From Sphingomonadales bacterium 32-65-25 (GTDB lineage Bacteria; Pseudomonadota; Alphaproteobacteria; Sphingomonadales; Sphingomonadaceae), in assembly GCA_002280855.1 (NCBI GenBank), contig NCEU01000004.1, positions 688 through 64,687 on the forward strand: a DNA stretch of 64,000 nucleotides, read 5' to 3'. Below the pieces are notes generated by a model that made no database searches, had not been told where the DNA came from, and saw only the letters and a program-made list of their open reading frames with translations. Position numbers and translations under genes: made by a program. Below are positions 22,725-32,810 of this stretch, piece after piece. Position 1 is the stretch's first letter. The number at the start of each line of letters is the position of its first letter.

Positions 22725-23363
22725 TTATTCGGGCTTGGCCGCCGGCGCAACCGGGCGCCGCCGCAGATAGAGGCCGTAGATGGCGGCCAGCGTGATTGCG
22801 AGGCCGAACCATTGCCCGGCATAGGCCAGGTGATTGTCCGGCAGATCAGCAGCGCGCGGCTGCAGCGGCCGTCCCAGCGGCGGGATCGCCTCATCCGGAA
22901 TCAGCATGAAACGTGGCCGGTCCGGGGCATTGCCATAGGGGCGCTCGATCACCGTGCCGGTCAGTTGGTGATCAAGCGTGATCACGATGTCTTTCGCGTC
23001 CACGCGCTTCGTCCAGCCCGCCACCGCCACGATATCGGGCGGGCGACTGTTGGGCCGGCAGGAGACCACGACATAGAAGCCGGATGTGCCACCGGCGGAG
23101 CTTCCGGGACGAAGATCATAGGGCTTCTTGTCGCCGGCGCGGCAATCGATGCTGGCGCGGCGATACTGGATGGACATATCGCCCATCATCGCGGCGCGGA
23201 ATTCTTCCGGCGAAACCAGCGGCAGGTTCGGCGCAGCAGCCAGCCGTTCGATCAGATCATGCTTCCACGCCCGCCGATCCAGCTGCCATTTGCCCAGGGC
23301 ACACAGAATCAGAATGCCAACGGCGGTGATAATGGTGGGGATGATCGGGATTCGGCGGCTCAC
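22725..23363 (-). CDS. SURF1 family cytochrome oxidase biogenesis protein
   Basis: A 212-aa protein with two transmembrane helices, one at each end (IPTIITAVGILILCALG and WFGLAITLAAIYGLYL), around a periplasmic domain. The first helix ends with the family motif GKWQLDRRAWK. The last segment DNHLAYAGQWFGLA matches the SURF1 hallmark HLxYAxQWF. SURF1 helps insert heme a into subunit I. The GTG start overlaps the DUF983 stop (GTGA). Confidence 0.93.
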   Translation of the reverse strand: MSRRIPIIPTIITAVGILILCALGKWQLDRRAWKHDLIERLAAAPNLPLVSPEEFRAAMMGDMSIQYRRASIDCRAGDKKPYDLRPGSSAGGTSGFYVVVSCRPNSRPPDIVAVAGWTKRVDAKDIVITLDHQLTGTVIERPYGNAPDRPRFMLIPDEAIPPLGRPLQPRAADLPDNHLAYAGQWFGLAITLAAIYGLYLRRRPVAPAAKPE

Positions 23364-23728
23364 GCCTGTCCTTCGCCGGCATCATTGCGAAACTCAAGTG
23401 CGACGAAGAGGCCTTTGGCCAATCGCATCAGCCCCAGCGACAGGCCGAGCGTGATTGGCCCCCACAACAACACATGCACCCACCACGGCGGGGCAAGCTT
23501 GGCCTCGGTCACCTGGCTGGCGATGATGACGATGGTGGCGACGATGAAAATGAGGAACGGGGCGGCGCCATCGCCGACGTTGAAGCGGCCATAATCCAGC
23601 CCGCAGGCCGAACAGCGCGGCGCGATCTTGAGCAGCCCAACGTACAAGGGGCCACCGCCACAGCGTGGACAGCAGCCCCTCAGTGCAACTTGAATGGGTG
23701 TGGGCCCGATTGCTGGTGTCTCAGCCAA
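23360..23728 (-). CDS. DUF983 domain-containing zinc-ribbon membrane protein
   Basis: A 122-aa protein with a zinc-ribbon (RGCCPRCGGGPLY and then PRCSACGLDY) and two transmembrane helices. This DUF983 protein is common in alphaproteobacterial oxidase operons, with unknown function. The start is best taken as TTG at 23728, which overlaps the coxC stop by 8 nt; upstream codons in this frame lie inside coxC and are not like the family. Confidence 0.85.
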   Translation of the reverse strand: MAETPAIGPTPIQVALRGCCPRCGGGPLYVGLLKIAPRCSACGLDYGRFNVGDGAAPFLIFIVATIVIIASQVTEAKLAPPWWVHVLLWGPITLGLSLGLMRLAKGLFVALEFRNDAGEGQA

Positions 23729-24554
23729 AAGCGTGGGGGGCCACAGCCGCGCCGAAGTTCGAACCCCACACATAGATGGCGATGAACAGGAACAGCCACA
23801 CCACGTCCACGAAGTGCCAGTACCAGGCCGCCGCTTCGAAACCGAAGTGCTGGCGGGAAGTGAAGTCACCTTTGTAGGTGCGGGCCAGGCAGACCATCAG
23901 GAAGATGGTGCCCACGATGACGTGGAAGCCGTGGAAGCCGGTCGCCATGTAGAAGGCGGCGCCATAGATGCTGTCGGCCATGCCATATTCTGCGTGATAA
24001 TATTCATAGGCCTGCACGCAGGTGAAGATCAGGCCGAGCGCGATCGTCACCCACAGGCCCTGCTTCAGGCCCTTGCGGTCATCGTGGATCAGCGCGTGGT
24101 GCGCCCAGGTGACGCTGGTGCCCGAAAGCAGCAGGATCAGCGTGTTGAGCAGCGGGAACACGAACGGATCGAGCAGTTCGATGCCCTTTGGCGGCCACAC
24201 GCCTCCGATGCCTTCGTGCATCGACGGGTACAGGGCGGCGTTGAAATAGGCCCAGAACCAGGCGACGAAGAACATCACTTCCGACGCGATGAACAGGATC
24301 ATGCCGTAACGGTGGTGCAGCTGTACAACCGGCGTGTGATCGCCGGTGTTGGCTTCGTGGACAACATCCTTCCACCACAGGAAGAACATGGCAGCGACAG
24401 CCGCGAGGCCGGCAAAGAAGGCAGGCATGCCCCAACCGGTCTTGTGCATCCAGCCGATCGCGCCAGCGGCGAGGATCAGCACCGCCATCGACATCATCAG
24501 CGGGCGCGATGACGGATTGAGAATATGATAGCTGTGGGTCTTGGCTCCGGCCAT
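23721..24554 (-). CDS. coxC: Cytochrome c oxidase subunit III
   Basis: A 277-aa protein with seven predicted helices. Clear subunit III signatures are HHRYGMILFIASEVMFFVAW, GTSVTWAHHAL, and MATGFHGFHVIVGT near the end, ending in WHFVDVVWLFLF. It stabilises the catalytic core and proton uptake. It follows ctaG and precedes the DUF983 gene in the minus-strand oxidase cluster. Confidence 0.97.
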   Translation of the reverse strand: MAGAKTHSYHILNPSSRPLMMSMAVLILAAGAIGWMHKTGWGMPAFFAGLAAVAAMFFLWWKDVVHEANTGDHTPVVQLHHRYGMILFIASEVMFFVAWFWAYFNAALYPSMHEGIGGVWPPKGIELLDPFVFPLLNTLILLLSGTSVTWAHHALIHDDRKGLKQGLWVTIALGLIFTCVQAYEYYHAEYGMADSIYGAAFYMATGFHGFHVIVGTIFLMVCLARTYKGDFTSRQHFGFEAAAWYWHFVDVVWLFLFIAIYVWGSNFGAAVAPHAFG

Positions 24555-24557
24555 GGC

Positions 24558-25160
24558 TCAGCCCCTGTCCTTCAAACTGTTACGATTTGTCGCAGCGCTT
24601 AGCCTGTCCTGCGCCGGCTTGTCTACCGGGTAGAAGGTGTAGCTCAGCGTGATTTCGTCGATCTTCCGGGCCACCGGATCATCCATGATGGCGGGATCGA
24701 TATAATAGGAAACCGGCATGTCCACCGTCTCGCCGGCTTTCAGCGTCTGCTCGGTGAAGCAGAAACAGTCGATCTTGATGAAATAGCGGCCCGCAACGTC
24801 GGGGGAGACGTTGTAGACGGCGCGACCGGTGATGGCCGTGCTGCCGGTGTTGCTGGCGGTGTAGAAGGCCAGGCGCTTTTCCCCGATCGGAATGCTGACC
24901 TCGTTGGCCTTGGGCTTGAACCGCCACGCGAGACCCGGCGCCAGATTCGAATCGAATCGCACCTTGATGGTGCGGCCAGCAACGGCCTGCATCTGGTCGG
25001 CCGTCGGCGCAAAGGCGGCGACCTGCGTGGTGCCGCCAAAACCGGTGACCTGGCAGAACAGGCGATAAAGCGGCACCGACGCATAGGCGAGGCCAATCAT
25101 GCTGACCGCCATCAGGCCCGCCATCAGGCCGACACGGCGGTTGGCGGCAGCAGTGCTCAT
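24558..25160 (-). CDS. ctaG: Cytochrome c oxidase assembly protein CtaG/Cox11
   Basis: A 200-aa protein with one N-terminal membrane anchor (VGLMAGLMAVSMIGLAYASV) and a periplasmic beta-sandwich domain. The copper-binding motif CFCF is in KIDCFCFTEQTLKAGE, which delivers copper to the CuB site of subunit I. The motif VPLYRLFCQVTGFGGTTQ is strongly conserved in Cox11. It overlaps the preceding small gene by four bases. Confidence 0.97.
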   Translation of the reverse strand: MSTAAANRRVGLMAGLMAVSMIGLAYASVPLYRLFCQVTGFGGTTQVAAFAPTADQMQAVAGRTIKVRFDSNLAPGLAWRFKPKANEVSIPIGEKRLAFYTASNTGSTAITGRAVYNVSPDVAGRYFIKIDCFCFTEQTLKAGETVDMPVSYYIDPAIMDDPVARKIDEITLSYTFYPVDKPAQDRLSAATNRNSLKDRG

Positions 25161-25336
25161 GATGCAGCCGCCGGTGTGGGCGCCGGCACCTGCCCGCTCA
25201 TCCGCACCACAGTGATGCCGAAGAACAGCGCCACCATGGCGAACAGCAAGATACCGATGGCCCGGTTGCGGGAGGCGCGGCGCGCCATGAAGGCGGCGCG
25301 CTCGTCAGCGGTCCAGGTGGCAGGATCAATGTTCAT
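25157..25336 (-). CDS. 59-residue membrane protein of the oxidase operon
   Basis: A 59-aa protein (MNIDPATWTADERAAFMARR...) with one transmembrane helix, AIGILLFAMVALFFGITVV. ATGA overlaps link it to both ctaB and ctaG, so it is almost certainly translated. Similar short proteins sit in the same place in other alphaproteobacterial oxidase operons. A role in assembly is likely but not shown. Confidence 0.85.
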   Translation of the reverse strand: MNIDPATWTADERAAFMARRASRNRAIGILLFAMVALFFGITVVRMSGQVPAPTPAAAS

Positions 25337-26259
25337 GGCAGCAGCAGCACATCGGCGACCAGGGCGCCGAACAGGCAGGCCAGATACAGAAGGCTGAACT
25401 TGAACAGCTTCTTCTCCGCCACCATGTCCGCCGCCAGCGTGGCGCTGCTGCGATAGACGTTCCATGCCATCACCATGAAAATCACGCCCAGCGTGATCGC
25501 CGTGCCGCCATAGGCCCAATCTGTAAGGCCAAGCAGCGGCGGTGCGATGGTGACCGGCACCAGCAGCGCCGAATAGGCGAGGATCTGACGACGGGTTTCC
25601 TTGAACCCGTGAGTGACCGGCAGCATCGGCACACCGGCCTTGGCGTAATCAGCCTCCATGAACAGCGCCAGCGCCCAGAAGTGCGGCGGCGTCCACAGGA
25701 AGATGATGGCAAACAGGATCCACGCCAGCATCGGCGTCTCGCCGGCGACGGCAGCCCAACCGCAGATCACCGGGAAGGCGCCGGCGGCGCCGCCGATGAC
25801 GATGTTCTGCGGCGTGCGCCGCTTCAGCCATGCAGTGTAGACGACGACATAGAACAGGATCGAAACGGCAAGCCAGGCCGCAGCCACCCAATTGAGCGCC
25901 AAGCCCATAATGGCCACCGAACCGGTGCCGAGGATGACGCCAAAGGCCAAGGCCTCGGGCTTCTGCAGCTTGCCGGCTGGCAGTGGCCGCTTGGCGGTGC
26001 GTTTCATCAGCGCATCGATATCGGCTTCATACCATTGGTTGAGCGCGCCGGCGGCCCCCGCGGCGACCGCGATGCACAAGATGCCAGTAAAGGCCAGGAA
26101 CGGGTGCAGGCTGCCCGGCGCTGCCACCATGGCGCAGGCCGCAGTGAAGATGACCAGCGTCATCACCCGCGGCTTGAGCAGCGCGAAATAATCGCGCCAG
26201 TCCGCCAGTAGAGGTGTTGGCACCCCGGTGGCGGGCTGGGCAGTTGCGGTGTTGTTCAT
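25333..26259 (-). CDS. ctaB: Protoheme IX farnesyltransferase (heme O synthase)
   Basis: A 308-aa UbiA-type prenyltransferase with about nine helices. The first Asp-rich motif is NQWYEADIDALMKRT (DxxxD), within AGALNQWYEADIDA; the second is in FLWTPPHFWALALF, characteristic of CyoE/CtaB. It farnesylates heme b to heme o for the oxidase. It lies between ctaD and the small membrane protein. Confidence 0.97.
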   Translation of the reverse strand: MNNTATAQPATGVPTPLLADWRDYFALLKPRVMTLVIFTAACAMVAAPGSLHPFLAFTGILCIAVAAGAAGALNQWYEADIDALMKRTAKRPLPAGKLQKPEALAFGVILGTGSVAIMGLALNWVAAAWLAVSILFYVVVYTAWLKRRTPQNIVIGGAAGAFPVICGWAAVAGETPMLAWILFAIIFLWTPPHFWALALFMEADYAKAGVPMLPVTHGFKETRRQILAYSALLVPVTIAPPLLGLTDWAYGGTAITLGVIFMVMAWNVYRSSATLAADMVAEKKLFKFSLLYLACLFGALVADVLLLP

Positions 26260-26275
26260 GGCGTCTGGCCTGTCG

Positions 26276-26297
26276 GGGGGCAGGTCGCCCTGCCCCC
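26276..26297 (-). other. Intercistronic hairpin between ctaD and ctaB
   Basis: GGGGGCAGG (26276-26284) pairs perfectly with CCTGCCCCC (26289-26297) around TCGC, in the 48-bp gap. There is no T run, so an mRNA-stabilising or partial attenuating role is more likely than termination. Confidence 0.5.
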
Positions 26298-26307
26298 GGA
26301 TCGCCGG

Positions 26308-28961
<2,654 letters not shown>

Positions 28962-29080
28962 ACTGCCCCTGGCCTGAAACGAGCGGACTAAGCCGCCAAA
29001 AGATGAATTTTCTATGCCGCGCTGCAGCGCAACAGGCAAGCGGAAACCCCGGTCAAAAGCGCACAGGGCCAGCCAAATTG

Positions 29081-29902
29081 TCAGGCTTTCAGGTTTGCAT
29101 AGGTGGCAGATAGCCGCGCCATTTGCGCCTTCACGGCTTCCTTCATGTCTTCGCCCTGCAGCATCCCGGCATTCCAGACCGCCACATACTCAAGGCCATC
29201 GGCAATCGAATGTTCGCGGCCATAGTTCAGCACCTGCTTGATGCCGGTGATGGCCAGCGGGGATTTGGCGCAAATCTCGCGGGCCATCACCTCTGCGGCA
29301 GCCAGCGCGTCGGCATGCGTGTCTTCCACCCGATTCACAAAGCCATAGCGCAGCGCCTCTGCGGCCGGGAACTTGCGGCCGGTATAGGCCAGTTCGCGGA
29401 TCAACCCCTGCGGCAGCAGGTGCGGGATGCGCTGCAGCGTGCCGACATCGGCAACGATGCCGACATTGATTTCCTGGATGGTGAAATAGGCTTCCGATGA
29501 ACAGATGCGGATATCGCAGGCGGTGACCAGATCGACGCCGCCGCCGATGCAGCCGCCCTGCGTCACCACGATCACCGGCACCCGGCAATCATCGATGACG
29601 TTGAAACTTTCCTGCAGCTCCTTCACGTGGCGACGGAAGGCTTCGCGCTGGCGGCCCAGATCGCCGCCCGTGCTCGCCGCCGCGTTCTGGCCGGCCCAAT
29701 TCAAGTCCAGCCCGGCGGTGAAATGCTTGCCGGTGGAGGCGAGGATGACGCAGCGCACCGCCATATCATGCTCGATGGCCTTGAACACCTGCACCATCTC
29801 GGGCCAGAAATCGCCGTTCATGGTGTTGAGTTCGGCGGGGCGGCACAGGGTGATGCGGGCGATGCCGTCGCTCACGCTGAAATCGAGGGTCTTCAGTTCC
29901 AT
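29081..29902 (-). CDS. Crotonase/enoyl-CoA hydratase family protein
   Basis: A 273-aa crotonase-fold enzyme. The oxyanion-hole segments are GKHFTAGLDL and QGGCIGGGVDLVTACD; the catalytic Asp/Glu region EINVGIVADVGTLQRIP resembles the dienoyl-CoA isomerase (ECH1) subgroup, which has Asp where hydratases have Glu. The preferred ATG at 29902 is preceded by GGAGG; a GTG four codons upstream is possible. Only 29 bp separate its start from the divergent 2Fe-2S gene. Confidence 0.88.
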   Translation of the reverse strand: MELKTLDFSVSDGIARITLCRPAELNTMNGDFWPEMVQVFKAIEHDMAVRCVILASTGKHFTAGLDLNWAGQNAAASTGGDLGRQREAFRRHVKELQESFNVIDDCRVPVIVVTQGGCIGGGVDLVTACDIRICSSEAYFTIQEINVGIVADVGTLQRIPHLLPQGLIRELAYTGRKFPAAEALRYGFVNRVEDTHADALAAAEVMAREICAKSPLAITGIKQVLNYGREHSIADGLEYVAVWNAGMLQGEDMKEAVKAQMARLSATYANLKA

Positions 29903-29931
29903 CGCAGCCTCCACAAGTCTATGGGAGAGGA

Positions 29932-30453
29932 ATGACCAAGTTCACCGTCAACGGCAATCCTGTCGAATTTCTGATGCAGCCTGATACGCCGCTGCTGTGG
30001 GCGCTGCGCGATGCGGCGGGACTGACCGGCACCAAATATGGTTGTGGTGCCGGCTTGTGCGGCGCGTGCACCGTGCATGTGGATGGCAAGGCAACGCGCA
30101 GCTGCCAGGTGACGATTGCTGAACTGGAAGGCACGTTCATCACCACCATCGAAGGCCTGTCCGACAATCGCGATCACCCGCTGCAACAGGCATGGATTGC
30201 TGCCCAAGTGCCGCAATGTGGCTATTGCCAATCCGGCATGATCATGGCGGCGGCGGCCCTGTTGAAGGACAAGCCCAACCCCAGTGATGACGACATCAAC
30301 ACCACCATCACCAACCTGTGCCGCTGCGGCACCTACCCGCGCATCCGGCGCGCCATCCACATGGCCGCAGCAGGCCGGGCGGATGCAGGCATTCCGGGGC
30401 CGGAGGTGGACGCCGGCGAAGCCGCCGCGCGCGCGCCGAGCTTGAAGGATTAG
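29932..30453 (+). CDS. 2Fe-2S subunit of a xanthine-oxidase-family enzyme (isoquinoline 1-oxidoreductase alpha-like)
   Basis: A 173-aa protein with two 2Fe-2S clusters. The plant-type ferredoxin cluster is in CGAGLCGACTVHVDG with the fourth Cys about 20 residues later, and the second cluster is PQCGYCQSGMIM with LCRCGTYPRIR. All expected Cys are present. Such subunits pass electrons from a large molybdopterin subunit, but none lies nearby: the gene is followed by a convergent gene with a 4-bp overlap of the stops. It may work with a molybdenum subunit encoded elsewhere. Confidence 0.93.
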   Translation: MTKFTVNGNPVEFLMQPDTPLLWALRDAAGLTGTKYGCGAGLCGACTVHVDGKATRSCQVTIAELEGTFITTIEGLSDNRDHPLQQAWIAAQVPQCGYCQSGMIMAAAALLKDKPNPSDDDINTTITNLCRCGTYPRIRRAIHMAAAGRADAGIPGPEVDAGEAAARAPSLKD

Positions 30454-30989
30454 AACGGATTAAGCGTGTAGCCGCGCTGCTGATAGACCGCGTGGGCGGT
30501 GATGGCGGAAAGCGACATCTTCACGCCCGGGATGAGATCGGCCTTGGTGATCTTCTGGCCCATCGCCGTCTGGCCACAGAGATAGATTTCGACACCTTTG
30601 CCCAGCAGCTTCTGCACGGCGGCCAGGCTGCCGTTGGCCTTGCCGTCGTTGCGCGCGGCGTAGATTTCCGGCTTCAGTAGGTCCATCGCGGCTGGCCCGT
30701 GCGCGATCAGCACGATCTGCACATCCTCTTGCGGCACGCCGGCGGCGACATGCATGTTGAGCGTACGTGCCGCCGTTTCGATCTGGCGGCTGAGCGTGCC
30801 TGGATCGGCCTTGGCCCTGAGATCGAAGGCAATCTTGAACTTGCTACCCTTGGGCAGCGCCAGGTCGCTGTCCACCGGCGCGATCGGGCCCACATCGGGC
30901 AGCACCGGGCCGGGGCCGAAGCCTTCGCGCGATTGCGCCAACACCGGCGCCGAGAGCAGGAGAGAGGTCAACAGCGCGGCACGGATCAT
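30450..30989 (-). CDS. DsrE family periplasmic protein (copy 2)
   Basis: A 179-aa protein with a signal peptide (MIRAALLTSLLLSAPVLAQ) and a DsrE-like fold. IVLIAHGPAAMDLL is followed by VEIYLCGQTAMGQKITKADL, where the single Cys stands at the position of the active cysteine in DsrE/DsrF-like sulfur carriers. It ends GYTLNPF, the same seven residues as the upstream paralogue 11 bp away, so the two arose by duplication. A redox or sulfur-related role in the periplasm is inferred only. Confidence 0.82.
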   Translation of the reverse strand: MIRAALLTSLLLSAPVLAQSREGFGPGPVLPDVGPIAPVDSDLALPKGSKFKIAFDLRAKADPGTLSRQIETAARTLNMHVAAGVPQEDVQIVLIAHGPAAMDLLKPEIYAARNDGKANGSLAAVQKLLGKGVEIYLCGQTAMGQKITKADLIPGVKMSLSAITAHAVYQQRGYTLNPF

Positions 30990-31000
30990 GATGAGGCCTT

Positions 31001-31513
31001 TCAGAACGGGTTCAGCGTGTAACCTTGCGCCTGCAATATGGCGTGGGCGCTGCTGGCAGAGATGGCCAGTTCGACGCCGGGAAGCAAGTCAGCCTTTTTC
31101 ACGCCCATGGCGTTGGCGGCTTGGCCGCAGACCAGAAAGCGCACGCCCTTGGCCAGCATTTCCTTCACCATGGCTTCGCTGGCGTTGATCGTGCCGGAAT
31201 TGCGGGCAGCATAGACTTCGGGCTTCGTGAGCTCGGCAATAGCCGGGCCGTGCACGACCACGGCAACCGCCACGTCGCGCTCGGCAACGCCGTTGGCAAC
31301 ATGGCTGTTGATGAAGCGCGCCGCCGTTTCAAAGCCGGGGTTCAGCTTGCCGGGCACCGCCTTGGTGACGTCATAGACATGGCGCAGCACCATGCCCTTG
31401 GGGATCGCAACATTGTGCTCGACCGGAGTGTGGGTGCCGAAGCCCTTGAACACCGGGCCATCGGTGGCTGCCGCCGGGGCGGCCAGCAGTACCGCGATCA
31501 GCAAGGCGCGCAT
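31001..31513 (-). CDS. DsrE family periplasmic protein (copy 1)
   Basis: A 170-aa protein with a signal peptide (MRALLIAVLLAAPAAA) and the same layout as its downstream paralogue: VAVVVHGPAIAELTKPEVYA, then VRFLVCGQAANAMGVKKADL with one conserved Cys, and the C-terminus GYTLNPF. The start codon overlaps the stop of the nitronate monooxygenase gene by one base, so the two are co-transcribed. Function unknown; the DsrE fold is used for sulfur transfer, and other exported family members have no known role. Confidence 0.82.
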   Translation of the reverse strand: MRALLIAVLLAAPAAATDGPVFKGFGTHTPVEHNVAIPKGMVLRHVYDVTKAVPGKLNPGFETAARFINSHVANGVAERDVAVAVVVHGPAIAELTKPEVYAARNSGTINASEAMVKEMLAKGVRFLVCGQAANAMGVKKADLLPGVELAISASSAHAILQAQGYTLNPF

Positions 31514-32466
31514 CAGCCGAGGTTCCGCAGGCTTTGCAGCGCGCTTTGCGCCTCGGCCACGGTGCGGCGCACGATCTCGCCGGCCGGCAGTATTTCGGTG
31601 ATGCCGCCGCCGCCCTGCCCGGCCGCCAGGCACTGGGTTTCGGGGATGACGTCGAGCACGCCAGCAATCGGCCCGAGCCGATTGAGTTGCACCGATTCGG
31701 TCACCTGCGCCAGGAAGGGCTTGGCGGTGCGGTTGTCGAAATCGCGGTTCGAATCGTTGACGATGGCGCGCAGCGTCTTGCCGGTGAACACCTTGCTGAT
31801 AACCGTGTCGCTTTCGCTCATGCCCACGATGGCGTCCTTGTATTTCTGGCCGGCGTGCGCCTCGTGGCTGGCGATGAAGCGGGTGCCCATCCACACGCCA
31901 ACGCAGCCAAAGGCCAGCGCAGCGGCAAGGCCACGGCCATCGTAAAGCCCGCCCGCGGCCACCACCGGGATATCGACGGCGTCCACGCACTGCGGCCACA
32001 GTGCGACCGAAGCGACACTGCCGGTATGGCCGCCGCCTTCGGTGCCCTGCGCGATGATCACGTCGCAGCCGGCTTCGGCAGCTTTCACCGCGTGCTTCAC
32101 GTTGCCGGCCATGCACATCACCACGATGCCGGCCTGTTTCAGTTCGGTGATGATCGCCACCGGCACGCCCAGGCCAGCGATGAACGCCTTGGCACCGCCC
32201 TTGATGATCACGTCCACACTGGCGGTAAGGGTTTCGGGCTGGGCGGTGAGCAGATCGACGCCGAACGGCTTGTCGGTCAGGTCTTTCACGCGCGCCATCT
32301 GATCGGCGATGAACTTGGGCGGCAGGCCAGCCATGCCCAAGGAGCCGAAGCCACCGGCATCGGACACAGCGGCGCAGACTTCGGCATAGGACACGCCGCC
32401 CATGCCGGCGAGCAGGACGGGGTGATCGACACCCAGCAGATCACAGATGACAGTGCGCAGAGCCAT
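31513..32466 (-). CDS. Nitronate monooxygenase / 2-nitropropane dioxygenase family protein
   Basis: A 317-aa FMN-binding TIM barrel. LLAGMGGVSYAEVCAAVSDAGGFGSLG near the N-terminus binds FMN, and IIAQGTEGGGHTGSV holds the His of this family; GMGGV and MGTRFIAS are also typical. The substrate may be nitronates or, as for similar proteins, other small molecules. The ATG at 32466 fits the family start MALRTVICDLLG. It lies 4 bp after the DUF1330 gene. Confidence 0.9.
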   Translation of the reverse strand: MALRTVICDLLGVDHPVLLAGMGGVSYAEVCAAVSDAGGFGSLGMAGLPPKFIADQMARVKDLTDKPFGVDLLTAQPETLTASVDVIIKGGAKAFIAGLGVPVAIITELKQAGIVVMCMAGNVKHAVKAAEAGCDVIIAQGTEGGGHTGSVASVALWPQCVDAVDIPVVAAGGLYDGRGLAAALAFGCVGVWMGTRFIASHEAHAGQKYKDAIVGMSESDTVISKVFTGKTLRAIVNDSNRDFDNRTAKPFLAQVTESVQLNRLGPIAGVLDVIPETQCLAAGQGGGGITEILPAGEIVRRTVAEAQSALQSLRNLG

Positions 32467-32470
32467 GGCG

Positions 32471-32758
32471 TTACAGACCTTCAGTGATGAAAACGCGATA
32501 ATCGGCACCAGCAAAGCGATGTTTGACGGCATCCTGATAGGCGGGGCTGCCATACCAGGCCTTCGCCGCTGCTGTGTCAGGGAATTCAACGATCACGGCG
32601 CCTTCGATCGGCGCGCCTTCCAGCGTTTCGTGGGCACCATAGAAGGCCAGCGGCTTGGCGGTGTGCCCGGCGAGCGTCCCGCCGGCCTTTTCACCGTAAG
32701 CGCCAAACTCGACCGGATCGCGCAAGCGCTCACGCGTGAAAACAATATAGGCTGCCAT
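32471..32758 (-). CDS. DUF1330 domain-containing protein
   Basis: A 95-aa protein of the dimeric alpha-beta barrel type, with the DUF1330 pattern YIVFTRERLRDPVEFGAYG, then APIEGAVIVEFPDTAAAKAWY and YQDAVKHR. Function unknown; proteins of this fold are found in heme and small-molecule catabolism. The start at 32758 has GGGGGGATATC before it. It forms one transcript with the ALDH and nitronate monooxygenase genes. Confidence 0.9.
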   Translation of the reverse strand: MAAYIVFTRERLRDPVEFGAYGEKAGGTLAGHTAKPLAFYGAHETLEGAPIEGAVIVEFPDTAAAKAWYGSPAYQDAVKHRFAGADYRVFITEGL

Positions 32759-32779
32759 GATATCCCCCCAGACATCGCC

Positions 32780-32802
32780 GCCGTGCGCCGCCGGCGCACG
32801 GC
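32780..32802 (-). other. Intercistronic hairpin between ALDH and DUF1330 genes
   Basis: GCCGTGCGCC (32780-32789) pairs perfectly with GGCGCACGGC (32793-32802) around three bases, in the 52-bp gap. No T run follows, so it may protect or space the transcript rather than end it. Confidence 0.5.
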
Positions 32803-32810
32803 GTTGACGA

